Source of the DNA: Callorhinus ursinus
Lineage: Eukaryota; Chordata; Mammalia; Carnivora; Otariidae
DNA: 64,000 nt
NCBI RefSeq assembly: GCF_003265705.1
Contig: NW_020312867.1
Span: 5,543,749 to 5,607,748, forward strand
Direction: 5' to 3'
A program made the position numbers and the translations under genes. Positions 22,781-33,243 of this stretch are shown in pieces (position 1 is the stretch's first letter; the number at the start of each line of letters is the position of its first letter). The notes beneath the pieces were generated by a model that made no database searches, had not been told where the DNA came from, and saw nothing but the letters and a program-made list of their open reading frames with translations.

Positions 22781-22959
22781 AAAAGAGCTGCAGTGCTGTG
22801 AAACGTTCTGGAATAGGCTTCCTTGCCCATCTGGCCCCTGCCAGGAACAACTCCAGCCAGAACTCACTAACAAGGTATACAAGCTTTAATCAGGTTCCCT
22901 GCAGGTCCAAATCTGGAGAACTACACACTAAGCCCTCAAGCGAATCCAAGTATCTGCTC

Positions 22960-23170
22960 GGTACCTAAAGAGGTCCACCATTCCTCCTCCTGGAAAAAGC
23001 CCCTCTCCCTCTTAGGCCTGGTTCAAATGTCATCTCCTTTCCTAAACCTTACTTGGACCTTCAAAGAACAATTAGTTATTCTTACCCTGTATTCCCAAAA
23101 GACTTTGCTTCCAGCACTTAAAGCACTTTATTATTATCTATGCAAGAGTGCAGGGCCGCTACATCGTAAG
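22960..23170 (+). repeat. L2-like ancient LINE fragment
   Basis: GGTTCAAATGTCATCTCCTT followed by a CTTGGACCTTCAAAG section fits the L2 3' region. Confidence 0.5.
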
Positions 23171-23224
23171 TCTTCCTTGTATCCTCAGGCACAAAATAGT
23201 GGGTCAAGCACAGTATAAGTACTC

Positions 23225-23410
23225 TACATATATTATATACATTATTATATACACATTATCAATCATCACAAAACTGTAAATGGCGCAGACTCTCATCAAC
23301 TCAATTTTAACAGATGAGGAAAATAAAGTGCCCAGAAACGTTGAATAATGTGCCCAAAGTCTCAAAGTTAACAGGACTGGAACCCAAGATTTCAACCTAG
23401 GCACAACTCC
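23225..23410 (-). repeat. MIR, antisense
   Basis: AACAGATGAGGAAAATAAAG, TGTGCCCAAAGTCTC and GGACTGGAACCCAAGATTT read as the MIR complement. Confidence 0.72.
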
Positions 23411-23520
23411 AGAAGTGAATCCTAATAGACCTCATGGGTTGAAAAGGTCCCACTAAAAGTAAATGGTCCCCACCCCCAAAATGCAGTTATTATTCACACC
23501 AGGGTATGAAAGACAATACT

Positions 23521-23712
23521 GGGCGCCTGGGTGGCTCAGTTGGTTAAGCGACTGCCTTCGGCTCAGGTCATGATCCTGGAGTCCCAGGATCGAGTCCCGC
23601 ATCGGGCTCCCTGCTGCTCAGCGGGGAAACGTCTCCCTCTGACCCTCCCCCGTCATGTGCCCCCCCTTCCTCGCTCTCTCAAATAAATAAATAAAATCTT
23701 TAAAAAAAAAAA
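23521..23712 (+). mobile_element. Can-SINE, GACTGCC subtype
   Basis: Perfect TSD AAAGACAATACT at 23509-23520 and 23713-23724. An extra CTG sits at CTGCTGCTCAGCGGGG. Confidence 0.95.
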
Positions 23713-23724
23713 AAAGACAATACT

Positions 23725-24340
23725 GGAACTTCTACTTATATTTTAGTTCATCCTTTGCAAACCGTCCATTTTTGCATGTTATAAAATGTACATAACATAG
23801 ACTACAGTTACCACTGTAATAGTAACTTAAAAAATACACATGCGTGCACACTCAACCCTATCTACTGTTCTTATACTAAAAACATTTGAAGCCAATGCTG
23901 TAGACGACTTCCCCCAAGGACTGTGAGCTCCTCCACTCTCTGCCCAGCACTTCAGTTAAACATATTAACCAATCAAGACTATAGGTAAGCTCCAAGAGGC
24001 AAGAATCTGCTTTATTCATCTTTGTAAGCCCTACAATAGCACAGGGCCTGGTGCTTAGCAGATGGTCAATGCTGAATCTAACTGTATCATGGAAACGTCA
24101 CTGAAAAAATCCTCTCAATATTTTAATGCAACATACTATATATGCCTCCAGATTAAAAGAAAAAGTGTACTAAGCATGCTAAAAATGTAATATAGAATTC
24201 TATTAGGAACACTAAAATAAACAAATAAATCTGTTACATAACAGAACCAAAAACTGTACTTTGGGGGTATATTTTAAACCAAAAATTGCATAAAACAGAT
24301 TTGGACATAAAAAACTTGAGTTTAAAAGTCCTTTCTTTTG
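23725..24340. other. Unique AT-rich DNA, no gene seen
   Basis: An L2-like phrase, CAATAGCACAGGGCCTGGTG, occurs near 24040. Otherwise unrecognised. Confidence 0.45.
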
Positions 24341-24534
24341 AGGTGCCTGGGTGGCTCAGTCATTAAGCATCTGCCTTTGGTTCAGGTCATGATCCCAGGG
24401 TCCTGGGATCGAGCCCAGCATCGGGCTCCCTGCTCTGTGGGAAGCCTGCTTCTCCCTCTCCCACTCCCCCTGCTTGTGTTCCCTCTCTCGCTGTGTCTCC
24501 CTCTGTCAAATAAATAAATAAAATCTTTAAAAAA
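24341..24534 (+). mobile_element. Can-SINE, young type
   Basis: TSD AAAAGTCCTTTCTTTT (24324) against AAAAGTTCTTTCTTTT (24535). Confidence 0.95.
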
Positions 24535-24749
24535 AAAAGTTCTTTCTTTTACAGAGATGGTGCATCTTAGACCTAAAGGGTTACCCCTGCCTCTCTTTTG
24601 TTAGAAGCCCCAAGAGGAAAGGCTCAAAATATCAAAAGCAGCAACTGCAGGCTTGATATGAAGAGGCATTGCTGGATGCACCTACTTTGCATTTCTTCAA
24701 TCCAACTTTTAATGAGTGTCAAAGAAGAGAGGCCAGGTGAAGCCTCCCA

Positions 24750-24980
24750 TTTTTTTTTTTAATTTTACTTGTACAAATTTATTTATTATTTATTTTTAAG
24801 ATTTCATTTATTAATTTGAGAGAGAGACACAGCGAGAGTGGGAACACAAGCAGGGGGAGTGGGAGAGGGAGAAGCAGGCTTCCGCGGAGCAGGGAGCCCG
24901 ATGCGGGGCTCGATCCCAGGACCCTGGGACCACGACCCGAGCCAAAGGCAGACCCTCAACGACTGAGCCACCCAGGCGCC
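24750..24980 (-). mobile_element. Can-SINE with extended 3' tail, inverted
   Basis: TSD AAGCCTCCCATTTT against AAGCCTCCCTTTTA. Between the outer T-run and the standard tail lie 17 extra bases, AATTTTACTTGTACAAA (24761-24777). Confidence 0.9.
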
Positions 24981-25594
24981 CTAAAGCCTCCCTTTTATAT
25001 GAAAGCCTGAGGGCTCTGAGGCTAGATCAGTGTTCCTCAGTTTCATCTGCTGCAAAATGGGCATATTCAAATACTAAACTCTTATTTACACTATCACCAG
25101 GATTAAATGAAGAGAAAACAAGCGAAATGGTCTTGTTTCCTCATTTACTTTGTCTCCCCCCCCTCCCCAAACCAAACTCAAAGACTGAGTTTGGCCTATC
25201 CATTTTTTTGGCTATATCCCCAGGGTCGAGAATGGTACTTTTTACTTAATAAATAATTTAATAAATATTGAATGAATAGAATACAAAATGCCTGCTGCTC
25301 AAAAATTGTTGACTATGACTGTCATTGTAACAAGAAACAATTAAAATTTTATTGTTGTTATTAAGAGATACCACCCCCCTCCCCAAGGATCTCAAAATTC
25401 TAGGAGGAACACTAGACAAATGCGGGAATAAAGAAATGGAGGTAAGAAAAACAACTGGATCATAAAGCAGGGCTAACCGAAGACAACATCTTAAACAAAT
25501 ACACAACCAGAGCCCATTTTCGGGCTTTTCCGAGGGAGGTTCACCCCGAATGAGGTTTATCAGCGATTCCAGTAATTACAGTTTTCACGCTTCT

Positions 25595-25795
25595 GTATGT
25601 CCCAGTTTGTGCCAAGCATTCTACTGGCCCCACAAAACCCAAGAACCCTGGCGGGGGATATGGGGGTGGAAATGCTCTTCACACCCCCATTTTGCAGAAG
25701 GAACTGAGGCTCCGAAAGACCCAAGGTCACATCCCCTAAGCAGGGGAGCCAGAATATGAACCCAGGCAGTCTGACCCCTGAGCCTGCACTCAACA
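25595..25795 (-). repeat. MIR, antisense
   Basis: CCCATTTTGCAGAAGGAACT, CCAAGGTCACATCCC and GAATATGAACCCAGGCAGTC are the classic antisense MIR phrases. It borders the CpG island. Confidence 0.85.
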
Positions 25796-25849
25796 GGCCC
25801 CCTCAAAGAGGCCATCCTCGCCTCCTCCACAATCCACCACACACCCCTT

Positions 25850-26700
25850 GAAATTGGGCGTGTGTAATACTTCCCCAGGAGCCGGACTTAGTGACCCCAG
25901 CGCCGGGAGAACAAAACAATCCTTGTCCGCCGGTAAGTCGGATGGACGCCGGCCGGGCCTGGGCTCCGAGGCCGCGGTCCCCACAGCTTCGCTCACATCG
26001 CTAGCCCCGAGCCCTCCGGCGGGCGCATGAAGCGCCCGGACGGTCTCGAGAACGCGGGAAGGCCCGACCCACCGCGTGACCTTGGATCTGCCGCCTGCTT
26101 CAGGCCTCAGTTTCCCCAACCCCGCCTCGCACCGGGGGCCTCTCGGGAGCCCGCGCCTGTGGAGCAGAAGGCCCCTCACACGCCCCCCTCAGCCTCCCGC
26201 CTTCCCGCCCTGCTTACGCTGGAAGGCGGCCGCTCCAGGGACGCCCACCATCGCCAAGGGCCTCCGCCGTGCGCCTCCTGCCTCCACCCGCGGCCCGGGC
26301 CGCTCGCAGGCGCCGCCGCGGGACTTGAAGCCGCGACGCTCGACAGCCCCAGCACCACCGCTGCAGCCGCCCCCAACGCCACCGTTAGGCCGCGCGCCGC
26401 CCCGCCCCCCGGTTCGCTCCGCCCCGCCCGCCGGGCACGCCCCCGCCGCGCGCCCTCGCCCGCCGGACAAACGCACGCGGAAGCCCGGCCCCAAGGCCTG
26501 CTCCAGCTAAGCCCCGCCCCCTGACCTGCCACGCCCCTTCCGCGCGAACCTGAGGCCCTATCCAGGCGCATCCAGCTTCTCAGACCCGCCCCTCCTGTGT
26601 CACGCGCGCCCATCACGCGCCAGGCCCACGCGTCTGGCGCTGGGCTTCCGGCTCTGGCCGGGGCAGGAACCCAGGCCTAGAGGAGGAGGTGAGGCCCTAG
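25850..26700. promoter_or_regulatory. CpG island, probable promoter
   Basis: About 850 bp are dense in CpG and G+C, unlike the AT-rich surroundings, and free of SINEs. GC-box-like motifs lie at 26510-26520 (AGCCCCGCCCC), about 26531-26537 and 26585-26592. An ETS-type core (CTTCCGG) is at 26644-26650, and there is no obvious TATA box. Both directions are plausible: a minus-strand exon ending at 26218, and on the plus strand a donor-like GAGGAGGTGAGG near 26682-26693. Long frames on both strands (100-165 codons) are what GC-rich, stop-poor DNA gives by chance and I do not call them genes. Absence of repeats within a SINE-saturated window supports functional constraint (inference). Confidence 0.8.
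26218..26251 (-). CDS. Candidate first coding exon fragment (tentative)
   Basis: On the minus strand an ATG (26251-26249) in good context (G at -3, G at +4) opens a frame MVGVPGAAAFQ, followed one base later by a strong donor, CAGC|GTAAGC (GT at 26217-26216). Coding would be 34 nt ending in phase 1, with 5' UTR in the GC-rich sequence above 26251. I do not recognise the protein and find no downstream exon in 1-26 kb by eye, so this may equally be a non-coding or chance match. Confidence 0.3.
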
Positions 26701-26849
26701 AGGGTGGAGCTTAGCGGGGGAGGGGACAGCGCTGCACCTGAGTTCTCCAGGTTAGGGCTTGGTCGCCCAAACCGTGTCGTTGGGTAAGTCACTTCCCCCT
26801 TTTAGCCTACCCTGTGCCAAATGTCTAAAATGTCGTCATCATGGTATTG

Positions 26850-27100
26850 ATAACAGTTATCATTTCTATTACTGAGCTCTTTATCATTTTCAGGTGTTTA
26901 CATACACTCATCCATTTAATCCTCACAATGAGGGAGAGAGGTATTATTTTCCCTTTTTTATACATGCAGAAAGGGCTTTCCCACTAACCAACTTGCCCAC
27001 TGCTTACTGTTAACATGAAGCAGAGATGGGATTGGAACCTAGAAACTTCAGACTTCAGACCCAGTACTTTGAGCTACTCTGAACTATTCTGCCTCCCAAA
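26850..27100 (-). repeat. MIR-type fossil, antisense
   Basis: CATTTAATCCTCACAATGAG, TTTTATACATGCAGAAAGG and GGGATTGGAACCTAGAAAC match the antisense MIR order. Confidence 0.7.
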
Positions 27101-27151
27101 GACTCAAAAACAAGAATTAAAATTAAAACGAGATTAAAAATCACAAACTTC

Positions 27152-27865
27152 AGGGCATTTGGCTGGCTCAGTTAGAGCATGCAGCCTTGATCTCAGGGTC
27201 ATGAGTCCAAGCGCCGTATTGGGCATGGAGCCTATTTTAAAAATAAATACATAAATAGGGGCGCCTGAGTGGCTCAGTCGTTGAGCGTCTGCCTTGGGGT
27301 CAGGAAATGATCCCAGGGTTCTGGGATCGAGCCCCGCATCATGGCTCCCTGCTCTGCGGGAAGCCTGCTTCTCCCTTTCACATTCCCCCTGCTTGTGTTC
27401 CCTCTCTGCTGTGTCTCTCTCTGTCAAATAAATAAATAAAATCTTTAAAAAATAAAAATAGGGGCGCCTGGGTGGCTCAGTCGGTTAAGGGGCTGCCTTC
27501 AGCTCAGGTCATGATCCTGGGGTACTGGGATCGAGCCCCACGTCCGGCTCCCTGCTCGGCGGAGAGCCTGCTTCTCCCTCTCCCTCTGCCTGCCACTCTG
27601 CCTACTTGTGCTCTCTCTCTCTGTCAAATAAATAAAATCTTTAAAAAAAAAATTAAAGGGCGCCTGGGTGGCTGGCTCAGTTGGTTGAGCGACTTCCTTC
27701 CGCCCTGGTCATGATCCTGGAGTCCCGGGATCGAGTCACACATCGGGCTCCCCGCTCGGCGGAGAGTCGGCTTCTCCCTCTGACCGTCTTCCCTCTCATG
27801 CTTTCTGTCTCTCATTCTCTCTCTCTCAAATAAATAAATAAAATCTTTAAAAAAATTAAAATAAT
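27152..27865 (+). mobile_element. Head-to-tail array of four Can-SINEs
   Basis: Older copy 27152-27257, then young copies 27258-27460, 27461-27657 and 27658-27865. Each sits in the A-rich tail of the one before. TAAATAGGGGCGCC and AAAATAGGGGCGCC mark two of the joins. The last copy has a small duplication in its head (GGTGGCTGGCTCAG). Confidence 0.93.
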
Positions 27866-27949
27866 TTTAAAAGTTTAAAAAATAAAAATAAATACATAAA
27901 TAAAAATAAATTTTAAAAAAATTCCAAACTCCTCTATATACAAAAACAC

Positions 27950-28310
27950 AATAAAGTTCTTTTAACTTTGCTTTCTTTTATAAGCAGAAGACAGGGATAA
28001 AATATCTGCAACATATTCAACAAAGGATCAATATTCACAGTAAATAGGGCACCTGGGAGGCTGTTGGTTGAGCGTCTGCCTTCAGCTGGGGTCATGATCC
28101 CAGGGTCCGGGGATAGAGCCCCACATCAAGCTCCCTGCTCCAAAGGGGAGCCTACTTCTCCCTCTCCCTCTGTTACTCCTCCTGCTTGTTCTCTCTCTCT
28201 CTCTCTCTGTCAAATAAATAAATAAATAAAATCTAAAATAGATATATTCAAAATAAATAACACCTATAAACAAATAAGAAAAAATAATTTAATGGAAAAT
28301 GAATGGAGGG
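27950..28310 (+). mobile_element. Old L1 piece with one Can-SINE inside
   Basis: AAAATATCTGCAACATATTC, AAAGGATCAATATTCACAG and, after the SINE, AACAAATAAGAAAAAATAA resemble the L1 ORF2 3' part. The SINE at 28047-28240 (+) has lost part of its head (GGGAGGCTGTTGGTTGAG). Confidence 0.7.
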
Positions 28311-28503
28311 GGTGCCTGGGTGGCTCAGTCGGTTGAGCGACTTCCTTCGGCTCCGATCATGATGCTGGTTCCAGGATTGAGTCTGGCATCAGCTCCCTGC
28401 TCAGCGGGGAGTCTGCTTCTCCCTCTGACCCTCTTCCCTCTCGTGCTCTCTATCTCTCATTACCTCTGTCTCTCAAATAAATAAATAAAATCTTAAAAAA
28501 ATA
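28309..28503 (+). mobile_element. Can-SINE, GACTTCC subtype
   Basis: Slightly shortened middle (CATGATGCTGGTTCCAGG); tail AAATAAATAAATAAAATCTT. Confidence 0.92.
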
Positions 28504-28777
28504 ACTAAATAAAAATAAAAATGTATTAAAATCTTTAAAAATAAATAAATTTAAAAAGAATAATAAAAAAATGAAAAATCTAAAAAAGAGAAAGAAATGC
28601 TTACTGATTTAAGTCTGGGAGAAAGCAAGGAAGAAGGGAAGATAATTAACTGCCTAAGATCATATACTGTAAATTGGTTGCCCAGCCAAAGAGGCTGCAC
28701 AAAAATGTTTTGCCACTATGTTCGACCCAACAAGCATGAATTCATTCATCAAACATTTAGTGAGAAACTAGCCCCTA

Positions 28778-29085
28778 ATTCAGTGGTTCTCAAAATCATT
28801 TGAAGCAAGAAACTGATTTAGAAACTCATACTCGGGGCGCCTGAGTGGCTCAGTCAGTTAAGCCATTAAGTGTCTGCCTTCGACTCAGGTCTTGATCTCA
28901 GGGTCCTGGGATCAAGCCCACATCCAGCTCTCTGCTCAGCGGGGAGCCTGCTTCTCCCTCTCTCTCTCTCTCTCTGTCAAATGAATAAATAAAATCTTTA
29001 AAAAAAAAAATAGAAACTCATACTCACAGACCCTGCTGATCAGGAACATCCCAGGCCTAGAACCACAAATGGGTTGCCCTCTGGA
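28778..29085. mobile_element. hAT (MER5-like) fossil split by a Can-SINE
   Basis: CAGTGGTTCTCAAAATCATT at 28780 and AGAACCACAAATGGG near 29059 are the decayed terminal repeats. The SINE at 28834-29010 (+) has TSD TAGAAACTCATACTC (28819-28833 and after 29010). Confidence 0.75.
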
Positions 29086-29196
29086 GGTGGAGGAAAAGAA
29101 AAATGCCTTCCACTGATTACTACCTTGCCTAATCAGACCTGTCTTACTTCTGTGGTCACATCTCCCATCACCCTCATGCTGACCAGACAGGCCCTC

Positions 29197-29395
29197 TTTT
29201 TTTTTTTTTTAAAGATTTATTTATTTGAGAGAGAGAGAGAATGAGAGAGAGAGAGCACGAGAGGGAAGAGGGTCAGAGGGAGAAGCAGACTCCCCGCCGA
29301 GCAGGGAGCCCGATGTGGGACTCGATCCCGGGACTCCAGGATCATGACCTGAGCCGAAGGCAGTTGCTTAACCAACTGAACCACCCAGGCGCCCC
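29197..29395 (-). mobile_element. Can-SINE, inverted
   Basis: ACAGGCCCTCTT before and ACAGGTCCTCTT after (29397). Confidence 0.94.
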
Positions 29396-29479
29396 ACACA
29401 GGTCCTCTTGAATCCCAATGTATGCCAGAGCTCTGGCCTCAACTCTCGGAGCCATGTTCTTCCTTCCACACAGTCACCC

Positions 29480-29775
29480 CCCACTTTACTCCTATATACT
29501 CTTCAGGTATCAGCTCATTGGGTACTTCCTCAGAGAAGCCCTCTCCAACCCTCGAGAGTTGTCAGAACTCCTTACATCCACTCCTGTAGTACCATGCACC
29601 TCTTCTTCATGGCATATAACCTTTTTGTCATTTGGCATTTATTTTCCCCACTTATGGATTACCATTCATCTTTCTCTGTAGGCCAGAAGCTCCAGAAAAG
29701 CTTTCTGGTTTTCACCACTGTATCTCCAGTGCCTGGGACAGAGTTGGTACTCCATAAACATCTGTTAAATAAGTA
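29480..29775 (+). repeat. L2 3' end
   Basis: TACTTCCTCAGAGAAGCCCT, then CTCCAGTGCCTGGGACAGAG, then CATAAACATCTGTTAAATAAG is the L2 end. Frames of 87 and 122 codons here are repeat-derived. Confidence 0.8.
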
Positions 29776-29851
29776 AGGGAAGTATTAAAGTAGAGGTAGA
29801 CACAAGGGGCTATGGAAATGCAAATAACAGTCTTCATATATATATATATAT

Positions 29852-29990
29852 TTTTTTAAAGATTTTATTTATTTATTCAGAAGAGACAGAGAGAGACAGG
29901 CAGAGGGAGAAGCAGGACTCGATTCCAGGCCCCTGGGATCATGACCTGAGCCGAAGGCAGACGCTTAATGACTGAGCCACCCAGGCGCCC
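29852..29990 (-). mobile_element. Can-SINE, internally deleted, in TA repeat
   Basis: About 50 bp of the middle are missing. It is flanked by TATATATATAT on both sides. Confidence 0.9.
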
Positions 29991-30025
29991 TTTATATATA
30001 TATATTTTAATATCTGAGGATAGTA

Positions 30026-30208
30026 GGGCGCCTGGGTGGCTCAGATGGTTAAGCATCTGCCTTGGGCTCAGGTCATGATCCCAGGGTCCTAGGATCGAGT
30101 CCCGCATCAGGCTCCCTGCTCCTTGGGAGCCTGCTTCTCCCTCTGCTTCTCTCTCTTTCTCTCTCCCTCTGTCTCTCATGAATAAATAAATAAAATCTTT
30201 AAAAAAAA
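30026..30208 (+). mobile_element. Can-SINE, CATGAATAAATAAA subtype
   Basis: TSD ATCTGAGGATAGTA at 30012-30025 and 30210-30223. Confidence 0.95.
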
Positions 30209-30237
30209 AATCTGAGGATAGTATTTAGGCATCAGTT

Positions 30238-30616
30238 GTTTTTGTTTTATTTATTTACTCGCAGAGAGAGAGCACAAGCAGGGGGAGCAGCAGAGGGAGA
30301 GGAAGAAGCAGGCTCCCTGCTGAGCAGGGAGCCCAATGCAGGGCTCAATCCCAGGACCCTGGGACCATAACCTGAGCCGAAAGCAGACGCTTAACGACTG
30401 AGCCACCCAGGCTCCTGGTTATATGATTTTTTTTTAAGATTTTTTATTTATTTATTTGTCAGAGAGAGAAAGCACAAGCAGGGGGACTGCCAGGCAGAGG
30501 GAAAAGCAGGTTCCCTGCTGAGCAAACAGCCTGATGTGGGACTTGATCCCAGGGCCCTGGGATCATGACCTGAGCCAAAGGCAGACGCTTAACCAATTGA
30601 GCCACTTAGGCATCCC
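30238..30616 (-). mobile_element. Two inverted Can-SINEs in series
   Basis: Copies at 30238-30415 and 30430-30616. GGTTATATGATT (30418) and AGTTATATGATT (about 30622) are the TSD of the second. Confidence 0.92.
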
Positions 30617-30730
30617 ATGATAGTTATATGATTGTATGCATTTGTCAAAACTCAAAGAACTGGACAATTTCAAAGTTCCAAGTTATTTTATGTAAATTTT
30701 TCTAAAGCAAATTCAAAGGTGAAAAATTGA

Positions 30731-30880
30731 GGGGTGCCTGGCTGACTTAGTAGAGTACACAACTCGATCTCTGGGTCATAAGTCTGAGCCCCATATTGGG
30801 CCAAGAGTTTATTTAAAAATAAATAAATAAAATCTTTAAAAATAAATAAATAAACAAAAATTTAAAAAACAAAATTGAAA
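30731..30880 (+). mobile_element. Older Can-SINE
   Basis: GGGGTGCCTGGCTGACTTAG head, with a long A/T-rich tail reaching about 30880. Confidence 0.86.
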
Positions 30881-30899
30881 ACTTGAAGTATAATATGTA

Positions 30900-31270
30900 T
30901 ATATGGCAAGATGCACACATCTCAAACATACAGTTCAAAGAATTGTTTCAGGCTTAACACCTACAACTACCACTTACATCATTTTCCACCACATTAGAAG
31001 GCTCCCTGATATCCCTTTCCAGTCAATACCCTATCCAAAGGTTACCTACTACTATTCTGACTTCTATCACTATACAATTGGTTTTTGTTTAACAGCTTTA
31101 TTGAGATATGACTCATATACCACACATGCGCCCATTTAAAGGATATAGTTCGGTGGTTTATAGCATACTCACAGAGCTGTGCAACCAGCACCAGAATCTA
31201 ACTTTAGAACATTGTTATCACCCCAAAAAGAACCCCCATGCTCATTGGCAGTCACTCTCCATTCTGTCCT
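30900..31270 (-). mobile_element. Old L1 3' region, antisense
   Basis: CAGCTTTATTGAGATATGAC, CATTTAAAGGATATAGTTC, CAGAGCTGTGCAACCAGCAC and ATCACCCCAAAAAGAACCC are the typical antisense phrases. Confidence 0.85.
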
Positions 31271-31299
31271 TCCCCAGCTGTTATAATTGCTTTTTAATT

Positions 31300-31433
31300 T
31301 TTTCTAAGCTTATTTATTTATTTTTAGTAATCCCTACACCCAATGTGGGGCTCAAACCCACAACCCCAAGATCAAGAGTCCTACGCTCTACCTATTAAGT
31401 CAGCCAGGTGCGCGCACGCACACACACACACCC
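31300..31433 (-). mobile_element. Older Can-SINE with (CA)n at its head
   Basis: ACCCAATGTGGGGCTCAAAC to GTCAGCCAGGTGCGCG, then a CA run at 31412-31430. ATTGCTTTTTAA (31287) and ATTGCTTTTTTAA (31434) flank the element plus the CA run. Confidence 0.86.
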
Positions 31434-31459
31434 CATTGCTTTTTTAAAAACTTTATTGA

Positions 31460-31508
31460 CACAGACCTGTACCCCTGAAACAAATAATACATTATATGTT
31501 AATAAAAA
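31460..31508 (+). mobile_element. Very short 5'-truncated L1
   Basis: Only about 50 bp of L1 3' end (CACAGACCTGTACCCCTGAA through ATTATATGTTAATAAAA) lie between AAAAACTTTATTGA at 31446-31459 and 31509-31522. Confidence 0.88.
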
Positions 31509-31522
31509 AAAAACTTTATTGA

Positions 31523-31820
31523 GGGGCGCCTGGCTGGCTCAGTCCATAGAGCATGTGACTCATGATCTCAGGGTCGTGAATTCCAGCCCCAGGTTGGTTG
31601 TAGAACCTACTTTAAAAAAAGAAAAAGGGCCACCTGGGTGGCTCAGTCGTTGGCCATCTGCCTTTGGCTCAGGTCATGATCCCACGGTCCTGTAATCGAG
31701 CCCCACATCAGGCTCCCTGCTCCGTGGGAAGCCTGCTTCTCCCTCTCCCACTCCCCCTGCTTGTGTTCCCTCTCTCTCTGTCTGTCAAAAAATTAAAAAA
31801 GTCTTAGAAAAAGAAAAAAG
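31523..31820 (+). mobile_element. Older and young Can-SINE in series
   Basis: Older copy 31523-31626, young copy 31627-31820. A third AACTTTATTGAG follows at about 31829, so this pair used the same target as the short L1. Confidence 0.92.
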
Positions 31821-32050
31821 AAACTAGAAACTTTATTGAGGTGTACCATTTATATACAAGGAACCACAGTGATTTAAAGGGCTCAATTTGATGAAATTTG
31901 ACAGTTGTCTATACCTGTGAAATCACCAGCTCTGTTAAGACAAAGAACATTTCTATCACCCCTATAATATTTCTCGTGTTCCTTTGTAATCCATCCTTCC
32001 ATCCTCACCTGGACCCAGGGAACCACTGACCTACTTCTTTCTCTCTCTCT

Positions 32051-32259
32051 CTTTTTTTTTTAGATTTTATTTGTTTATTTCAGAGAGAGCTAGAGAAAGA
32101 GCATGAGCAGGGGGAGGGGCAGAGGGAGAGAAAGAATTTCAAGCAGTCTCTGTGCTGAGCCTGGAGCCTGTTCTGGGGCTTGATCTTAGGATCCTGAGAT
32201 CATGACCTGAGTGGAAATCAAGAGTTGGGCCCTTAACCTACTGAGCCACCCAGGCACTC
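32051..32259 (-). mobile_element. Can-SINE, diverged, inverted
   Basis: CTTTCTCTCTCT before and CTTTCTATCAC after. It contains GGGGAGGGGCAGAGGGAGAG. Confidence 0.87.
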
Positions 32260-32331
32260 CTTTCTATCACTATGCATTGGTTTGCATTTTCTAGAATTGC
32301 ATGTAAATGGACTTACACAGCATGCACTCTT

Positions 32332-32539
32332 CCTTTTTTTTTTTTAAGATGTCATTTATTTATTTGACCGAACCAGAGAGCACAAATGTGGGGGGGGGGC
32401 GGTGCAGAATGGCAGAGGGAGAAGGAGAAGCAGGAACCCCACCAAGCAGGTAGCCCTATGTGGGGATCCATCCCAGGACCCTGGGATCATGACCTGAGCT
32501 GAAGGCAGACACTTAACTGACTGAGCCATCCAGGTGCCC
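32332..32539 (-). mobile_element. Can-SINE, inverted
   Basis: TSD AGCATGCACTCTT (32319) against AGCATGTACTCTC (32540). Confidence 0.93.
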
Positions 32540-32690
32540 TAGCATGTACTCTCTTATCTGGCTTCTTTCATCTGGCATAATGATTTTGAAATTCATCTGT
32601 GTTGTATCCATCAATAGTTTGCCTAGCTTCCTTTTTATTGCCAGGTAGTATTCCATTGTTTGGATATACCACATTCCACTGTTTTTGAAA

Positions 32691-33000
32691 ATAAATCTTT
32701 CTTCCTGAAGACCTGGGCAGCCCTGGCTTCAACCCTGTAACTTTTTCAAGTTCTGTTTGGTTTCAGACGTAGAGAAAATAAATTAGTCTCCACAGGTTCA
32801 CTACCTTTTCTTTTCTTCATCATTCTTGCTTAAGAAATGGTGGTGGTGGTGGTGTGTGTGTGTTGAAGGTGGGGAAGAGAGGCCCTCTGAAAATAGATCA
32901 GTGCCACGGAGCATCAGCCTGTGGTTGATTGGTTTCCTAAGGCCTAGAGGCTCAGGGACACTAACACTGAAGGGGCAGAGTCAGGCCTGGGTGCCTTATA
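32691..33000. other. Unique DNA, no gene seen
   Basis: A short (TGG)n/(TG)n stretch lies at 32838-32865. No exon recognised. Confidence 0.5.
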
Positions 33001-33012
33001 AACTTAATTTGA

Positions 33013-33203
33013 GGGCGCCTGGGTGGCTCAGTTGGTTGAGCGACTGCCTTCGGCTCAGGTCATGATCCTGGAGTCCCGGGATCGAGTCCCGCATCGGGCT
33101 CCCTGCTCAGCAGGGAGTCTGCTTCTCCCTCTGACCCTCTTCCCTCTCGTGCTATCTCTCATTCTCTCTCTCTCAAATAAATAAATAAAATCTTTTAAAA
33201 AAA

Positions 33204-33243
<40 letters not shown>
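33013..33243 (+). mobile_element. Can-SINE with long (AAAT)n tail
   Basis: TSD AAACTTAATTTGA at 33000-33012 and 33244-33256. The tail from about 33203 is about ten AAAT units, a likely polymorphic microsatellite. Confidence 0.95.

Larger units (their letters stand above)
31830..32690 (-). mobile_element. Old L1 3' region, antisense, split by two SINEs
   Basis: ACTTTATTGAGGTGTACCAT, CAAAGAACATTTCTATCACC, CTTCTTTCATCTGGCATAA and TAGTATTCCATTGTTTGGA give orientation and order. Confidence 0.85.

Noticed and set aside
26027..26524. 165-codon plus-strand frame and 146-codon minus-strand frame in the CpG island
   Set aside because: Long frames on both strands over the same DNA are expected in GC-rich sequence. 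The Ala/Pro/Arg composition is low-complexity and no family is recognisable.
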